Shown here one piece after another: positions 54,001 through 63,741 of a stretch of DNA of 64,000 nt. Below the pieces are notes generated by a model, which had not been told where the DNA came from, made no database searches, and saw only the letters and a program-made list of their open reading frames with translations. Within the stretch, counting starts at the first letter, position 1; each line of letters opens with the position of its first letter. Both the position numbers and the translations under genes were made by a program. Source of the stretch: Limnomonas spitsbergensis (Eukaryota; Chlorophyta; Chlorophyceae; Chlamydomonadales); the NCBI GenBank assembly GCA_037349105.1, contig JAYJMM010000080.1, positions 1,116,001-1,180,000 of the forward strand, given 5' to 3'.

Positions 54001-56373
54001 GTGGTTCTGCAACCTACACAGCCCGTCCTTGGACTGTGCTGGCAGAGTGATCATGGCCTCCGAAGACGACGCCTCTGGCATCTCTTCCCCCAGGCTGTAC
54101 CACTGCACGAAGCATCTGCTCTCTGGCGGGCTCGGCGGTTCTGGCCCGGGGCGAACACGCCCTCTGCTGCCTGACCTGTCGCAGCGGCCCTCACTGGCCT
54201 GGTCGAACTGGGAATCCTCGCTCCACGCAGCGGACCTCCCGTCCCTGCTGCGGCTGCGCTGCGGCTCTCTGTCCGCCTCTTCCCATCTTTCAGGGTTGGA
54301 CCGAGAGGTGGTACTGTGATAGGTCCTAACGGGCCCCGCCGTATTGTCCTCTTGACTCATAGCTGCTGCCCCCCTGGCCCTTGGGCGGTGAACCTGCATG
54401 CTGAGCCGATCCCGGGTCCTGGTGGCTGCTCCCGCTACCTCGCCGCCTGTGTCGTGGTTGCCCTCCGGGGTACTTGGGCAGAACATGGCAGCTTCCTCCT
54501 CACGCAATGTTAAAGGAGCCTGAGGCTCGTAGCCTTCCTCTGAGACGTTGGAGCCGTCCCCACTGGAACTGGTCTCCCATTCGTCTACTCTGTGCTGGGG
54601 TGCTGCCTCCCGCTCTAGCCTCTCAAACTCATCCATCTGGGCATCGTAGATGTCCCATTCTTTGGTGAGAAACTGCTGGAACATGCCAGGCCATCCCTCA
54701 CACGGGGCCGGGCACCCCCTCTGCTGGAGGTTCCTGAGAAACTCCACTGCATGCGCCATGGATCTGGCTGACCCTGCGGGCCGAGTACCATAGTGATTCA
54801 TGGCCAGAGCCTCTACCGCCATCTGCCAGTGGTGCCTTTGCTGGGCCACCTGCCCCTCTGGCACCACCTGGAATGTTACAGGCATCGCTGCGGCCTGGTG
54901 GCCCACAATTTGTGTTGCTGCGTTCTGCTCAAATCCCTCGTGGACAGACATCAGACAAGTGTGCCTCTCTTGGCTGACCCACCTGGAATTGTATGACTGC
55001 CCTGCTGGCCCCGGCCATCCCGGCGGGCCTGGCAGCTCACTTGGGCCAGCTGCCTCCTGCTGTTTTTTCCAGTCCTCATAGGAGACCACCTTGGCAGCCT
55101 CATAAGCCTGCCTCATGCTGTCTTCTGAGGCATCTTGGCTCCTGCCAGGTCCCCTGACTCCCCAGCCCCGTTCTGGGCCTGCTGCTGCTCGCAATCGGTC
55201 AAAACGGTTGCTATCGCCTGGCTGCAAGGCCTCCCCCTGCTCTGGGCACGCATTAGCGTAGTGCCCTGGCTTCAAGCAATTGAAGCAGACTCCCCCATCA
55301 TGGGGTCCAAGGACGCTTTTCTGTCCACCCATCCAACTGCGCCCTGCCTGGGCCCTGCCCGGCGGACTCTGGCCGGAGGTTCCTCTTTTATCCTGCACTC
55401 TCCCCTCCAGCTTGTATGTCCTGGCTTGACTACCTGCGCCGCGCTCCTGTGACCTGCCCCTGGGCTGGCTCCCGCGGTCCCTGCTGGGTGACCGCTGCCT
55501 TCTGCTTCTAGGCTGGTCGTATCTATCCGCGCGGTCCGGCCGCTGGGTTCGAGCCTCAGGTGTAGGCACCACTCCGTGGCGTTCTGCGCTGTGGGCCCTC
55601 TGCGCGCTTCTGCTGCGCTCTCTGGTCCCCTTGATCTTTGCAGCATCTGGGGTTGTCCCCCCGTGCTGCGCGCGCTCCTCCATTCTGGCCTCCCTGGCCC
55701 TGTCACTGCCCCCTGGTCCTTGCTGACCAGTGGCCTGTTGCTCCTGTTCCTGCGGCTCCTCCTGGCCAAGACTCCCGTCCTCATCTGTGAGCGAGGTCGC
55801 GGGCAGAAGCATTACTCTGATGTGTTCTGCCAGCTCCGGGTCTACTGGGGCTGAGGACTGCAGCGGCTCTCCTGCCTGCTGGTTCCCAAGGGCGGTGTAC
55901 AGCTCCCGCAGCTGGTCTGCACGCAAGATGTACTGCTGTTGTACCTCCGTGAGCCGTATATTGGCATCCTGGATACCTGTCCACCTGACCTGCTGCAACC
56001 GCAGGTATTCGACTGTTGCTGCAGCCTGGCGGAATAGCTCCTCCTCTTTTGACCTGATGTCTTGCTGCAGCATCGTCACTTGGTGCTGCAGCCTCAGTAC
56101 ATGCATGTACTTCTTACTGGGCCTCTCTTCCTGGGCCTCCTCCTCATCTGAATCCTCTGGCTCTTCGTCCTCCTCCTCGCTGTCAGGCTCCCCCTGGCCG
56201 CGGCTTGCTGTTACCCCCCGCGCTCTGTCTGCTGCCCCAGTCTGGGGCGTCTCCCTAAACTCCACTATCAGCTTTCCTTGTCTGCGTGCTGGGCCCTGCC
56301 TCATCTGGCGGTGTCTTCGCAGGGATCCTGCGCGCGTTGGTGTCTTGTAGCGTCCCTGGCGGCTGCTCCTCAC
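50863..56373 (-). CDS. Second gag-like giant ORF of unknown function
   Basis: 1,836 residues, open throughout. Residues ~90-185 form a probable coiled coil (VLRLQHQVTMLQQDIRSKEE and following). Next come an RS/RG-rich stretch and a CCHC knuckle (CFNCLKPGHYANAC, ~55245-55290). A central globular region of about 350 residues (~53.0-54.1 kb; for example VNIAAAMQAVARMIFPWDAV) has no family I can name. The C-terminal ~500 residues are acidic and disordered. Near the end a strongly hydrophobic segment ending in Ala-Arg-Ala (LQLILVWLLLSVCVPGARA, ~51040-51100) resembles a signal peptide or membrane anchor. It overlaps the methyltransferase ORF by 185 nt in the +1 frame. Having a second zinc knuckle after gag-PR is unusual. 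It may be an accessory structural protein, a second gag from a nested element, or part of a frameshifted polyprotein. Confidence 0.7.
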   Translation of the reverse strand: MRSSRQGRYKTPTRAGSLRRHRQMRQGPARRQGKLIVEFRETPQTGAADRARGVTASRGQGEPDSEEEDEEPEDSDEEEAQEERPSKKYMHVLRLQHQVTMLQQDIRSKEEELFRQAAATVEYLRLQQVRWTGIQDANIRLTEVQQQYILRADQLRELYTALGNQQAGEPLQSSAPVDPELAEHIRVMLLPATSLTDEDGSLGQEEPQEQEQQATGQQGPGGSDRAREARMEERAQHGGTTPDAAKIKGTRERSRSAQRAHSAERHGVVPTPEARTQRPDRADRYDQPRSRRQRSPSRDRGSQPRGRSQERGAGSQARTYKLEGRVQDKRGTSGQSPPGRAQAGRSWMGGQKSVLGPHDGGVCFNCLKPGHYANACPEQGEALQPGDSNRFDRLRAAAGPERGWGVRGPGRSQDASEDSMRQAYEAAKVVSYEDWKKQQEAAGPSELPGPPGWPGPAGQSYNSRWVSQERHTCLMSVHEGFEQNAATQIVGHQAAAMPVTFQVVPEGQVAQQRHHWQMAVEALAMNHYGTRPAGSARSMAHAVEFLRNLQQRGCPAPCEGWPGMFQQFLTKEWDIYDAQMDEFERLEREAAPQHRVDEWETSSSGDGSNVSEEGYEPQAPLTLREEEAAMFCPSTPEGNHDTGGEVAGAATRTRDRLSMQVHRPRARGAAAMSQEDNTAGPVRTYHSTTSRSNPERWEEADREPQRSRSRDGRSAAWSEDSQFDQASEGRCDRSGSRGRVRPGPEPPSPPESRCFVQWYSLGEEMPEASSSEAMITLPAQSKDGLCRLQNHRLMGGRAQTCVNIAAAMQAVARMIFPWDAVSAVLLGAALKGFIQPSTRMADYMQRGWSRHPIYAYCVHEMVDLAIKEGITAVDAADRAHPDVPDSMRTEGVWQGAQPGFMRTPWAEACVHQLMEQPALRDRAFYVPVQAIGGYGRGDGSADGTYDGAGLCHLGRPRRCEATIEASVIIPRMVAGQAVPWGVAPGDARAAIPVQQLVSYYYEELEEGEMPVSEAWIHMHASQDDMPVFLFARSEGNVAITKCASVDEAEFHAHTHARGADPATWAVMLMALQRDLLPGQLSAAMRHVWRVDDQWAPVEVTDCPTWPYGTQRSPADEWVHVGRRRGASALAVRSGAVGSVRAPVGALGEESVARQQGQQRGALLAGKRHDSAAVEARPGAHAASRVRTLHPLFRGIGSDTYEEELEELRNQPVLGRWIVGRHGSHYWDPAANSDGPIQETFEPPEQLHVAFVTTLGATASSWEWLEPMEEMEESALDTEPGDRAEPQTPPDSTCRPLAGDLDSRDPRSNEELHSRQEGTGLLGGESEDPSEGPPSLVQDLESEEEWGADGTPSPERISITRADARDADRMEEPTDAGPGPGSPGWGLEEELVQLRQEWMSSVSQERAARDEESSSRRELEVGARRAAVGVNPQQAAAPHTSDSEVTTACGAGSDRPGDAHSSTPVSAQAREPWGDPAAYSTGCWTAVLKTFVDQLDEQRRQDIGLQEAGQESSLRFQLRALPAPDTDPRLGGYNRALRDLQEELAGKISALGTTGAKGVATQQPSDSRSSQAPGWQQSRPMGRAGDAATWEGSQARTSGVEGPARRFANAREAMRQCWGPEEPACAGSSKAVQRATHRQERLAQGNTRQNPGAGPERAGTAWADTAELRGEKSKKARRRARKAQRTAADRDCGSRPGKDCPVLPLRISQVDLEITWAKGQQRPAQSAEPCVQPTAHQPQEHARQLPACRGLLTCTAFKGILTGTLQLILVWLLLSVCVPGARATGQGVRGEGFTASQGAFVSGQEAAAKLSSGWLRPPAVIPMGTECQQDWGCLQPA

Positions 56374-59300
56374 AAGCCCTCTCGCCCCTGCCAGGTACTC
56401 TCACCTCCGAGCGCCTTACTGATCCCGAGGGTGCAGCTCTCCCTGCTGCAGCTGCCCCGAAGGCCACCCGCCGTGTTGCTCCTGGTGATGCCACCCGGGC
56501 CGCGGGGACTGCCACATCCTTCTGCAGTAGTTCCTGGATTCTTTGTTCGCACTCCTCTGGTGAGTGCTGGCCAGGCGCCCCGCACAAGACGCATGGGTGG
56601 CTTGGGCTTGCCGCCAAGCATCTCCTGATGATGTCTTTTTCAGATGCTGGCCTCGATGCTGCCTTGCGTGCCATTTTTGTCTCATTTGATACCGCAGCCC
56701 CGGCCTCTGCCTGTGCTGCCGCCTGGCTCTGCTGTGACGCAACAGCCCTGGCCTCCACCTTGCCCTCCCTGGGCACTGCAGCCTGCACCTGCCTGTGCTG
56801 GTGCGGCCTGGAAGGGGCCTCCTGTGGGCCCCCACGGCTACTCCTGCCTGCATCTGCGGCGCCTCTGCCTGCATCTGCGGCTATTTCGCGGCTTTGTCCC
56901 ACTTCTTGGTCAGTCCTCATGGCGGCACCTGCGTGTGTGGCCATGGCATGCTGTAAGAGTGGCTCGTGTTCTTCCTCAACACTGGCCGCAGGCCACCCTT
57001 CCCGTTCTGCAAATCCGCACTGGATTCCTGCCCATGCCACTGTTGCTGCCTTGTACCCCCCTGCTGGGGATGCTAGCACCAGCGGCAGCGTGAGGTCCCT
57101 GACCCCTCGTACTGTCTGGGGACCTTCTCTGGGGCGTAAGGTCAGCCTTCCTGCTGCCTCCAACACCCCACTGTACTTGAGGAACTCCGGGTTCCCTACC
57201 AAGTGTTCGTATGCATCGGGTGGCGTCTTAACGACCCTGACCACCGTGGGTTCCATAATGGCATTGGGCCCACCGTATCCGTACACCACATAAATGAAGA
57301 GCACCCCATACAGATCTGCCCCTGCATTGTCTGTGGTACGGATTTTCTCATCCGTCCGGATCAACTCTGCCCCCATGGCGACTAACTGTTCAGCAATGTT
57401 GACGGTGATCACATGGCAGGAGCATGCTGAGTCCATGAGGGCCTTCTGAGCCACCAGGACTTTTCCTTTGACCATAAGTCCCACACATTGCTCCAGGTTG
57501 CTTCTGTCATTCTTAAAATACTGCAGCCTTGGTGCAGCTGTGACAGCCTTGCTCTCCTGCCTGCCTTTACTGGCCTTACCCCTGTGGTCTTCTGAACCCA
57601 TGGGCATAGTGGTGAACGACAACGATGTCAGCCTCTCGTTCAACTTGAACACCTGCAGTCGAATGTCAGACATATCGTCAGCCAATTTGCTCAAAACCAG
57701 CCTCTTTGCTCCCTTCCTGGAGGCAGGTTCCACGAGCCTTTGCTCAGGTTCCTCCTCCTGGCAGGGTTCTGGCAAGAATGACCTAGGACGAGCGTTGTGA
57801 GCCGCCTGTTTGAATCCTGCGGGTTTGGGCACCAGCCCAACCTGCGTCATGAGTGCCACAGACTCGCTGAGCATCTCTGCCATAGTCTGTTGCCAACCCT
57901 CTGGCTCAGCTTGCCCCGTTGGGCTGCTTAGGTGTGATACGTGTGCCGCTTGCTGAGCCTGACCCCCCTGGCCAGGCCCTGGCCGTTGGTACTGCCTGTT
58001 GTTCTGATTCCGCTCGTACGGCCTGCCTGCAGGTTGACCCTGCTGTGGCCTTGGCGGTAGCGGATACTGCTGCTGCGGCGGCCTTGCCTGCCCAGTTGTA
58101 ATGTCTGTAGCAAGTGGTGCAGGCCTGCGCTCATCCCTGGCCCTGGGCACCCTGCAGTCCCTGGCCAGGTGCGCCGTGCTGCCACACTGGTAACATGCCT
58201 TGGCTGTCCCCGCAGCGCCTTCTGCGCTGTAATTGGGTGCCCCGGCTTGATCTGCCCAGGTAACACCCCTGGGTTTGCCGTCAATCCGCAGTTGCTGGAC
58301 AGCTGCTGAGCCTGCGGGGTTCACTGCCCCTTCAAGGCGTATCCACATCTCCCACTGTCCAGTTATCTCCCTTCTTGTTCTGTTGGCCTGCACCTCTCCC
58401 TTGCTAGGCCCGCTGGCCATCTGTTTGAGGCTTGCGCCTCCTAGGTCCCCCATTTCCAGGGCAAACTTCTCCCACAGCACCACCTGCTGTGTGAGCACTG
58501 CAATCTGATCTTCATCAGTCATGCTGAGGTACCCCGGTACTGTGATAACAAACTTGCTCAGCTTGGCCTTAGCATTTGCCGGAAGTCCGTCATGGAACAG
58601 ATGCGAGACAGAGTGCCTTCTGCCGAAGTGGTCCACTGCGTCCCTTGAGATCTGCAGCAACTCTGCTGTCGACAGTACTCTGTGAGCAAATGCTTCCACC
58701 GTCTCTTCTGGCTTGACGTCAGGGTCGGGGGTGGTCTTCACCCCTATCCTGAGATTGGAGATGGCTGTCCTCTCATCTGAGGTTGGCTTCCCCACCTCTG
58801 CTTGGACTACCTTGATCCACAAGGTTAGCAGCGAGGCTTCGCAACACTGCTCCTCTGCTGGTGCAATCCACAGCCCCCTGATCCTTTCTGCTTCTCTGGC
58901 AGCCCTGTCTCCCGCATGGGGCGCCGCCCTGATGGCTACCATCAGTGGCCCCACGCTAGCTGGCTTGCTGTCCCATAGCTTGACCAGTGATTTCACCAGC
59001 ATTGTCATAGCCGATGGCGACTGGCATGACCCAGCTATTTCTCCGGCCACCACAGCCAGCGCTGGCGGGTCATCTGACAGCGCCAGCCTGTTGTGCAATC
59101 CCCAATATCCACACGCCTGGCAATATTTCCTGGCTGCAACCGCGCCCGGGTGCGACATATCCAACACCGGCACGTTGCCTTGGATAGCCGGGATTTTGGT
59201 GAATTTGGCTACCCCCGCCAGCTGCAGGACCATCTGCTGCTGCAGCTGCAGGTTCACCCTTGCCTGCTCCCTATCGAGCCTTTTCATTTCCTGGTCGCTG

Positions 59301-61798
59301 GACTCCTGCCAGGCCCCCGGTCTGCGCCTGTTCGTTCCTCCTGGTCCCGAATCTACTGATTCTGACCGTGACCCAGATCCTCCTCCGCCGCCCCTCGATG
59401 GGCTGCGACCTGACTGGTATCTGTTATGTCTGTAATAATCTTCCTCCTGATCATGATCTTCTCGTGATGGCTGTCTGCCTGCTCTTCCTGCGGAGCTTCT
59501 ACTCCCATCAGGTGGCGGCCGTTCATCCGATTCACTTCTGCCTGGTCTGCTGTCAGAGCCAGGCCTCCAAGACTGTGCTCTGCCAGGTTCTGCCTGTCCC
59601 CTGGGCAGCTCCTGGTCTTGCCAATCCTGCTGCGTCCCTCTGCTGTGTTCAGCTGGTCCCCTGGGTGGCTCCTAGCTTTGCTGGCTTGGCTGTTCCCTGC
59701 CCTCTGCCTGCCCTCTGGGCGGCTCCTGGCTATGCCGGCTTGGCTGTTCCCTGCCATCTGCCTGCCCTCTGGGCGGCTCCTGGCTTTGCCGGCTTGGCTG
59801 TTCTCTGCTGTATGTCTGCCCCCTGGGCGGATCCTGGCTCTGCCATCCTGGCTGCGTCCCGCCTGTGTAATTCCTGGCATAGGAATCAGACTTCGTTTCC
59901 TCTCTGGCATCCTGCATTCTTGGACCACTGCTTCGTTCGCTGCCTGCAGGCTCATCCCGCCTGGTTCCACTCGCTGTGCACGCCTGCCTGTTCCTCAGGA
60001 ATTCCTCGATGTAATCCACCTGGGTTTCCTGGCATGTGTTCTCTTTGTCCTCGACTATGCGTAGTAATGCATAAGACTCTTGCCTGTTTGCTCTGCGTGT
60101 TGCTATGCCTTGCTCTGCCATCCTGGCAAGTGATCGGCTAGTCAACTCCGCCCTTTCGCTGGCGGCTGGGCTGCTGGCTCTGGGCGCTTCCCTGCCCCTT
60201 GGCCGTCCTCTGAGGCTTGGCTCGCTGCTGACCTCGAAAAACTCAGATCTGAGTGTTGGGGTTGGCGCGGCCCTTGCCTGCTGCTGCCACCTTTGCACCT
60301 CCCTGAGCTCCTCCGGCCGCTGCACTGCTGTTTCAAATCCTTCCCATGCCTGGTCCTCCTCATCCTCTGGCTCGGATCCAGGTTCCACCTGATTTCCTGT
60401 TACCTCGTTGCACCATTCGTCTGCGATGGCCTTAACAGCCATGGCTGCTTCGCGTCCCGCCCCTCCCTTGGACACCTGTCCAAGGGCGGCTAACAGCGTC
60501 GCCCTGTCCTGCCCTGTGTGGGGAATACCCATCATAGCCTGTGTTGCCCATCCCTGCAGATGATGGGCCTTGAACTCCTCAATGGCTGTGACCTGGTCCT
60601 GGAAATGCAAGAACGTCCTGGAGCAAACTTGCTTCCACAGGTCCGTTGCCCACAGCAAAATTCCTGCCCAACCGATTGGCTGCATCTGCCCTTCTGACTC
60701 CTCTTCGCCGTACACTACATCCCCAGCCCCGGAGCGCTCTGGCTCTCTAGGGCTGGTATCCTGCGCTCTTGATGGATCGTGAAAAAATCCTCGCAGGATT
60801 TCCTTGTGGCTGTCGTCTCTTTGCATCTGGCTGCTACATCCCTCCTTGGATTTCTGCACAGGTCTGCCCACACTAGGCGGAAACCTGGACAGCGGCGTCC
60901 CGTAGACTGTGGATCCTGCCCCTCTTCTAACCAGCACCCTGCGCGGTCGCAGCTGCTGCCTTGGACGCAGCCCTGCCTTAGGCTGCCGCCCCTTCTCTTC
61001 CTGAACTGGGTCTGACAGTTCTTCCTCGGATATTAGGTCAGCCCAAGGCTTTCCTACCGGCACAGCTGATTTTTTCCTCTCCTTGCTGACCTGCGAGTCC
61101 TGCCTGCTTGCTGCTGGCTGGACCTCAGCTCCCTCGCGTTTGACCCATGCAGGCACACTCCTGGCCTCCATTTCCTCTGCTGTCATTCACGGTTTGTCTG
61201 GGCAGGTTTTATCACGGCCTGCAAACCCCCCTGGTGCTGCGGCTACCTTGGCCCTTTGATCCGGATGGCTAGGCTCGTCTTTGACCCGTTGCGCAACCCT
61301 TGCCACCCTGGGCGGATTCTGCTGCGGCGTGGCTTCAGGATCACAGTTCTGCCGTGTGTCACAGCTCTGGGACACTTCCGTTGCTTGATCCAAAATCAGC
61401 TCTGGTGTTCCCGCTTGAGTCTGCCACTGCTCAAATTCCAGGCTGCCCCTGGAATCCGCGGGCACTGGACCCCCTCGACCGATGCCTTTACGCGTCACTA
61501 GTGCTGAGCCTTCTGCCTGCGCCCCTGCCTCTCTGGGCGGTACGCGGCCCGGTTCTGGCACCTTGCAGCCTCCTGCGGGCGGTTCCACTGGCCCTGCCAG
61601 CTTCTCCGCCACCAACAGGGCTTCTGCAACCAGCTCATCGCCAGCTTCCATCAGGTTTACACCCGGCTCCAGCCCCCTCAGACGCCCACTCCTCCGTTGG
61701 ACGTCAGGGTGCTGGTGCCTATCGGGATTCAGATCTACGTCTGTCATTCCTACAGGCAATTTACGAACCGCACGGTCCTGCAAGCGTGCTGGCGACAC
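56255..61798 (-). CDS. gag: Gag-protease ORF interrupted by two in-frame stops
   Basis: One frame runs from 61798 to 56255 with stops only at 61187-61189 (TGA immediately followed by ATG) and 59672-59674 (TAG). The TAG lies in a repeated SQEPPRGQ motif at a place where sister repeats have CAG, so it looks like a C-to-T change. After 61186 there is a charged, disordered region, then a capsid-like region (AFAHRVLSTAELLQ, LSHLFHDGL-like text, and a helix-rich segment ~58.4-59.2 kb), a CCHC zinc knuckle (CYQCGSTAHLARDC, ~58156-58199) and a retropepsin-like active site (ALMDSACSCHVI, ~57410-57450) with DSA instead of DTG/DSG. Gag packages the RNA and the protease would process the polyprotein. The ORF overlaps the next one by 119 nt in the +1 frame. 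Confidence 0.8.
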
Positions 61799-63590
61799 CC
61801 CTTACAGGATCTGCTAACGTTAGGCTTCTGCCCCTTGTTCCTACTGCAATCTGGTGAGGGTTTGCAAGTCTAGATCGGACGGCAGGGACAGCAATATGCA
61901 GGATAGGCCTCGCCTTCCTGCTTTTCTGCTCACTAATTTCAATCTGGCGGAATCCTCCTTCGCCTTTTCAGCTCTTCCCACCTTGCTGGCTGGGCTGCTT
62001 CTAGATGTCTCACGTCCTGCGTGGATGTCACACGCCCTGCGTGGATGTGGCCTCTTGCGTAGTGTCCGCTCAGCTCTGCGGTCCTGCGGGGATCCTTTGG
62101 CACACCCACAAGATTTCAAACTTGGATGTTCTATCCACAAGTTCACTTCTGTCAATGATGAAGGCCGATTGGATCCACCTGATCACAATCTGCAGTCACA
62201 CAGGTAATTATCTGCTGGGTGTATAAATCCACAGCCAGATCTTCAAGCCACTCCTGGACTCAACACGAGGCTGCCACGCTCAATGATTCTCAGGGTTTAA
62301 CTTGGCAATCTCTCTCTGGAGATTACCACAGCAAAGTGCAGTTCAAACACTGTCCAAAGTCGTTTGTATGCAAACAAAATTCCAATTCCGCTGCACAAGC
62401 ACCTTTAGTAGGAATTGGCAAATCAGGCTGATCAGGCTAGATCCACTTCGTCCCTTTCTAAAGGACACGCGATGTGCGCTTCAGGTCCGTGGCGGACTTC
62501 TTTCCTCACGGCAGTGACGGACGCCTATGGGCAGACTCAGTGACTCTTCACTGGCTGCGAGTGCTCAGCGAGTTAAGCAGCTGAGCTGGATATTTGTATG
62601 TATAGCAATGAACTATGGTAGCGTAGGCCTTCTGGCCGTCTGGGCGCGATCCAGCTGGGCTATGTTAAGGGCACTTACCGCGCGACTCGCGGTGAGGTTG
62701 CCGGGACGTAGACTGCGTACTTCTTCTTCTGCAGGGTCTCGGTTCTCTACTGGGGTACTTGTCTCCATCTAGCTCAGCTGAGGCTGAGCTAGTCTTGACT
62801 CGGGTTAAGGTACTGACTTATGTAAACGCTGTAGGTCTCATACAAGGATGACGGCCGGTGCTTGTTACAATAGAGGTCTGTCCTTTAGAAAGGGACGAAG
62901 TAACTAGTTTAGGCAATTGCCGGGATACAGGGACCCGGCAGGCCCAATTCAGAGTACGGTAAATTATGCACTTCACCCTGCGTAAGCGGGTTTCTAGGTC
63001 TCAGTTCAAATCAGGAGACTCCGCAGAGAAGCTGCGGAGGCTCCGTGGCCGCTAGCGGTGGTTCAAACGGTTCTGTCACGTATACAATAATAATATAATA
63101 TACTGTGACAGAAACCTTAGCTGAAAACTTTAAGATAGGCCGTCCACCTAGTCCACCAGCCCAGTGGTGTCGAGGCATTATCATTTTGTGACAGGCATTT
63201 TAGGGGAAATTTCAAGCAAGGAGCATTGCTTGAACTTTGGAGTCAGGCATGTTCATGTGTGTTAATTCTTGACATCCTAGCATTGGGATTCAGGGGGATA
63301 TACTCTAGATACTCTAGAGTGGTTATAGAGTGGTAACCTCACCAACTTAACTTATGAGGCGATTCACACCATCCAGAGCTTTTTGGCGACGAACCCCGGG
63401 GTTCGTCGCGAATGTGACTGCTGGCTGGTGACTGGGGTTCAGTTCGCCCAACCCCGGGTGTTGGGCACCCGGGGTTGAGGGAGGATTCGAAACTGTGCGT
63501 CCTGCCGAACCCCGCGCCTTGACGTGACGGATAACGTATAACGCATTTAGCACCGAAACCAAAGGGTGCGTCCTGCCAAACCCCGCGCCT
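61799..63590. other. 5' flank of the retroelement; 457-bp inverted-repeat element
   Basis: No gene. Perfect 23-bp inverted repeats at 62445-62467 and 62879-62901 ('acttcgtccctttctaaagg' plus 'aca') enclose 411 bp, the form of a MITE. Inside, a hairpin lies at 62769-62792 ('ctagctcagc', loop 'tgag'). Another hairpin lies at about 63016-63037 ('ctccgcag/ctgcggag'), and an imperfect inverted repeat around an AT-rich core is at about 63070-63112. The 5' LTR and leader of the minus-strand element should be within this stretch but could not be delimited. Confidence 0.55.
63386..63477. repeat. Two perfect CCCCGGG-centred inverted repeats
   Basis: A 24-bp perfect palindrome (63386-63409, centred on 'aaccccggggtt') and a hairpin with 12-bp arms (63449-63477, 'caaccccgggtg', loop 'ttggg'). 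Both share the 'aaccccggg' core. Confidence 0.9.
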
Positions 63591-63591
63591 T
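63495..63591 (+). repeat. 71-bp direct repeat, second copy split by a LINE relic
   Basis: The unit beginning 'gtgcgtcctgccgaaccccg' at 63495 starts again at 63566 ('gtgcgtcctgccaaaccccg'). The second unit is cut after 'cgccttga' by the LINE 3' end. Sequence resembling the rest of the unit resumes after it ('gacgcatttagctccgagac' at about 63752). Confidence 0.75.
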
Positions 63592-63741
63592 GAAAGAAAG
63601 AAAGAAAACGCCTGAGCGTGGCTTGAGGAATACGGGATTTTAAATGCCGTACACCGGGCGACAAAAAACCTGGTGGTTAAGGAGGGTCGTCTTGGGGTAC
63701 CGGACAATAATGGGCAGGGGAGCTTTCCAGACGGCGACGGG
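63592..63741 (-). mobile_element. 5'-truncated 3' end of the same LINE family
   Basis: About 150 bp nearly identical to 31174-31318: (CTTT)n tail, 3' UTR ('cctgagcgtggcttgaggaa' in plus orientation, then 'tacgggattttaaatgccg') and the last codons of the polyprotein. A handful of base differences and one extra A distinguish it. Typical 5' truncation of target-primed reverse transcription. Confidence 0.92.

Larger units (their letters stand above)
47436..61798 (-). mobile_element. Gypsy-like retroelement carrying a DNA methyltransferase and lacking visible RT
   Basis: Order on the minus strand: gag, zinc knuckle, retropepsin; a second long ORF with coiled coil, zinc knuckle and a hydrophobic segment; pre-RT linker; cytosine-5 methyltransferase; integrase zinc finger, integrase core and PHD finger. 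The gag-protease-integrase order is that of Ty3/Gypsy elements. No RT or RNase H motif was found in any minus-strand frame of this span. Two stops lie in the gag frame (TGA 61187-61189, TAG 59672-59674), another in-frame stop precedes the integrase, and a one-base slip lies near 48840. The reading frame shifts by +1 at three ORF boundaries. LTRs, PBS and PPT were not identified. Confidence 0.85.

Noticed and set aside
59260..60141. Plus-strand 293-codon ORF opposite gag
   Set aside because: It is the antisense shadow of the gag frame, with Leu/Pro/Ala-rich composition mirroring the repeated SQEPPRGQ motif.
46381..63590. LTRs flanking the methyltransferase element
   Set aside because: No direct repeat, PBS or PPT could be matched by eye between 46.4-47.4 kb and 61.8-63.1 kb. 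A self dot-plot of these two intervals would decide.
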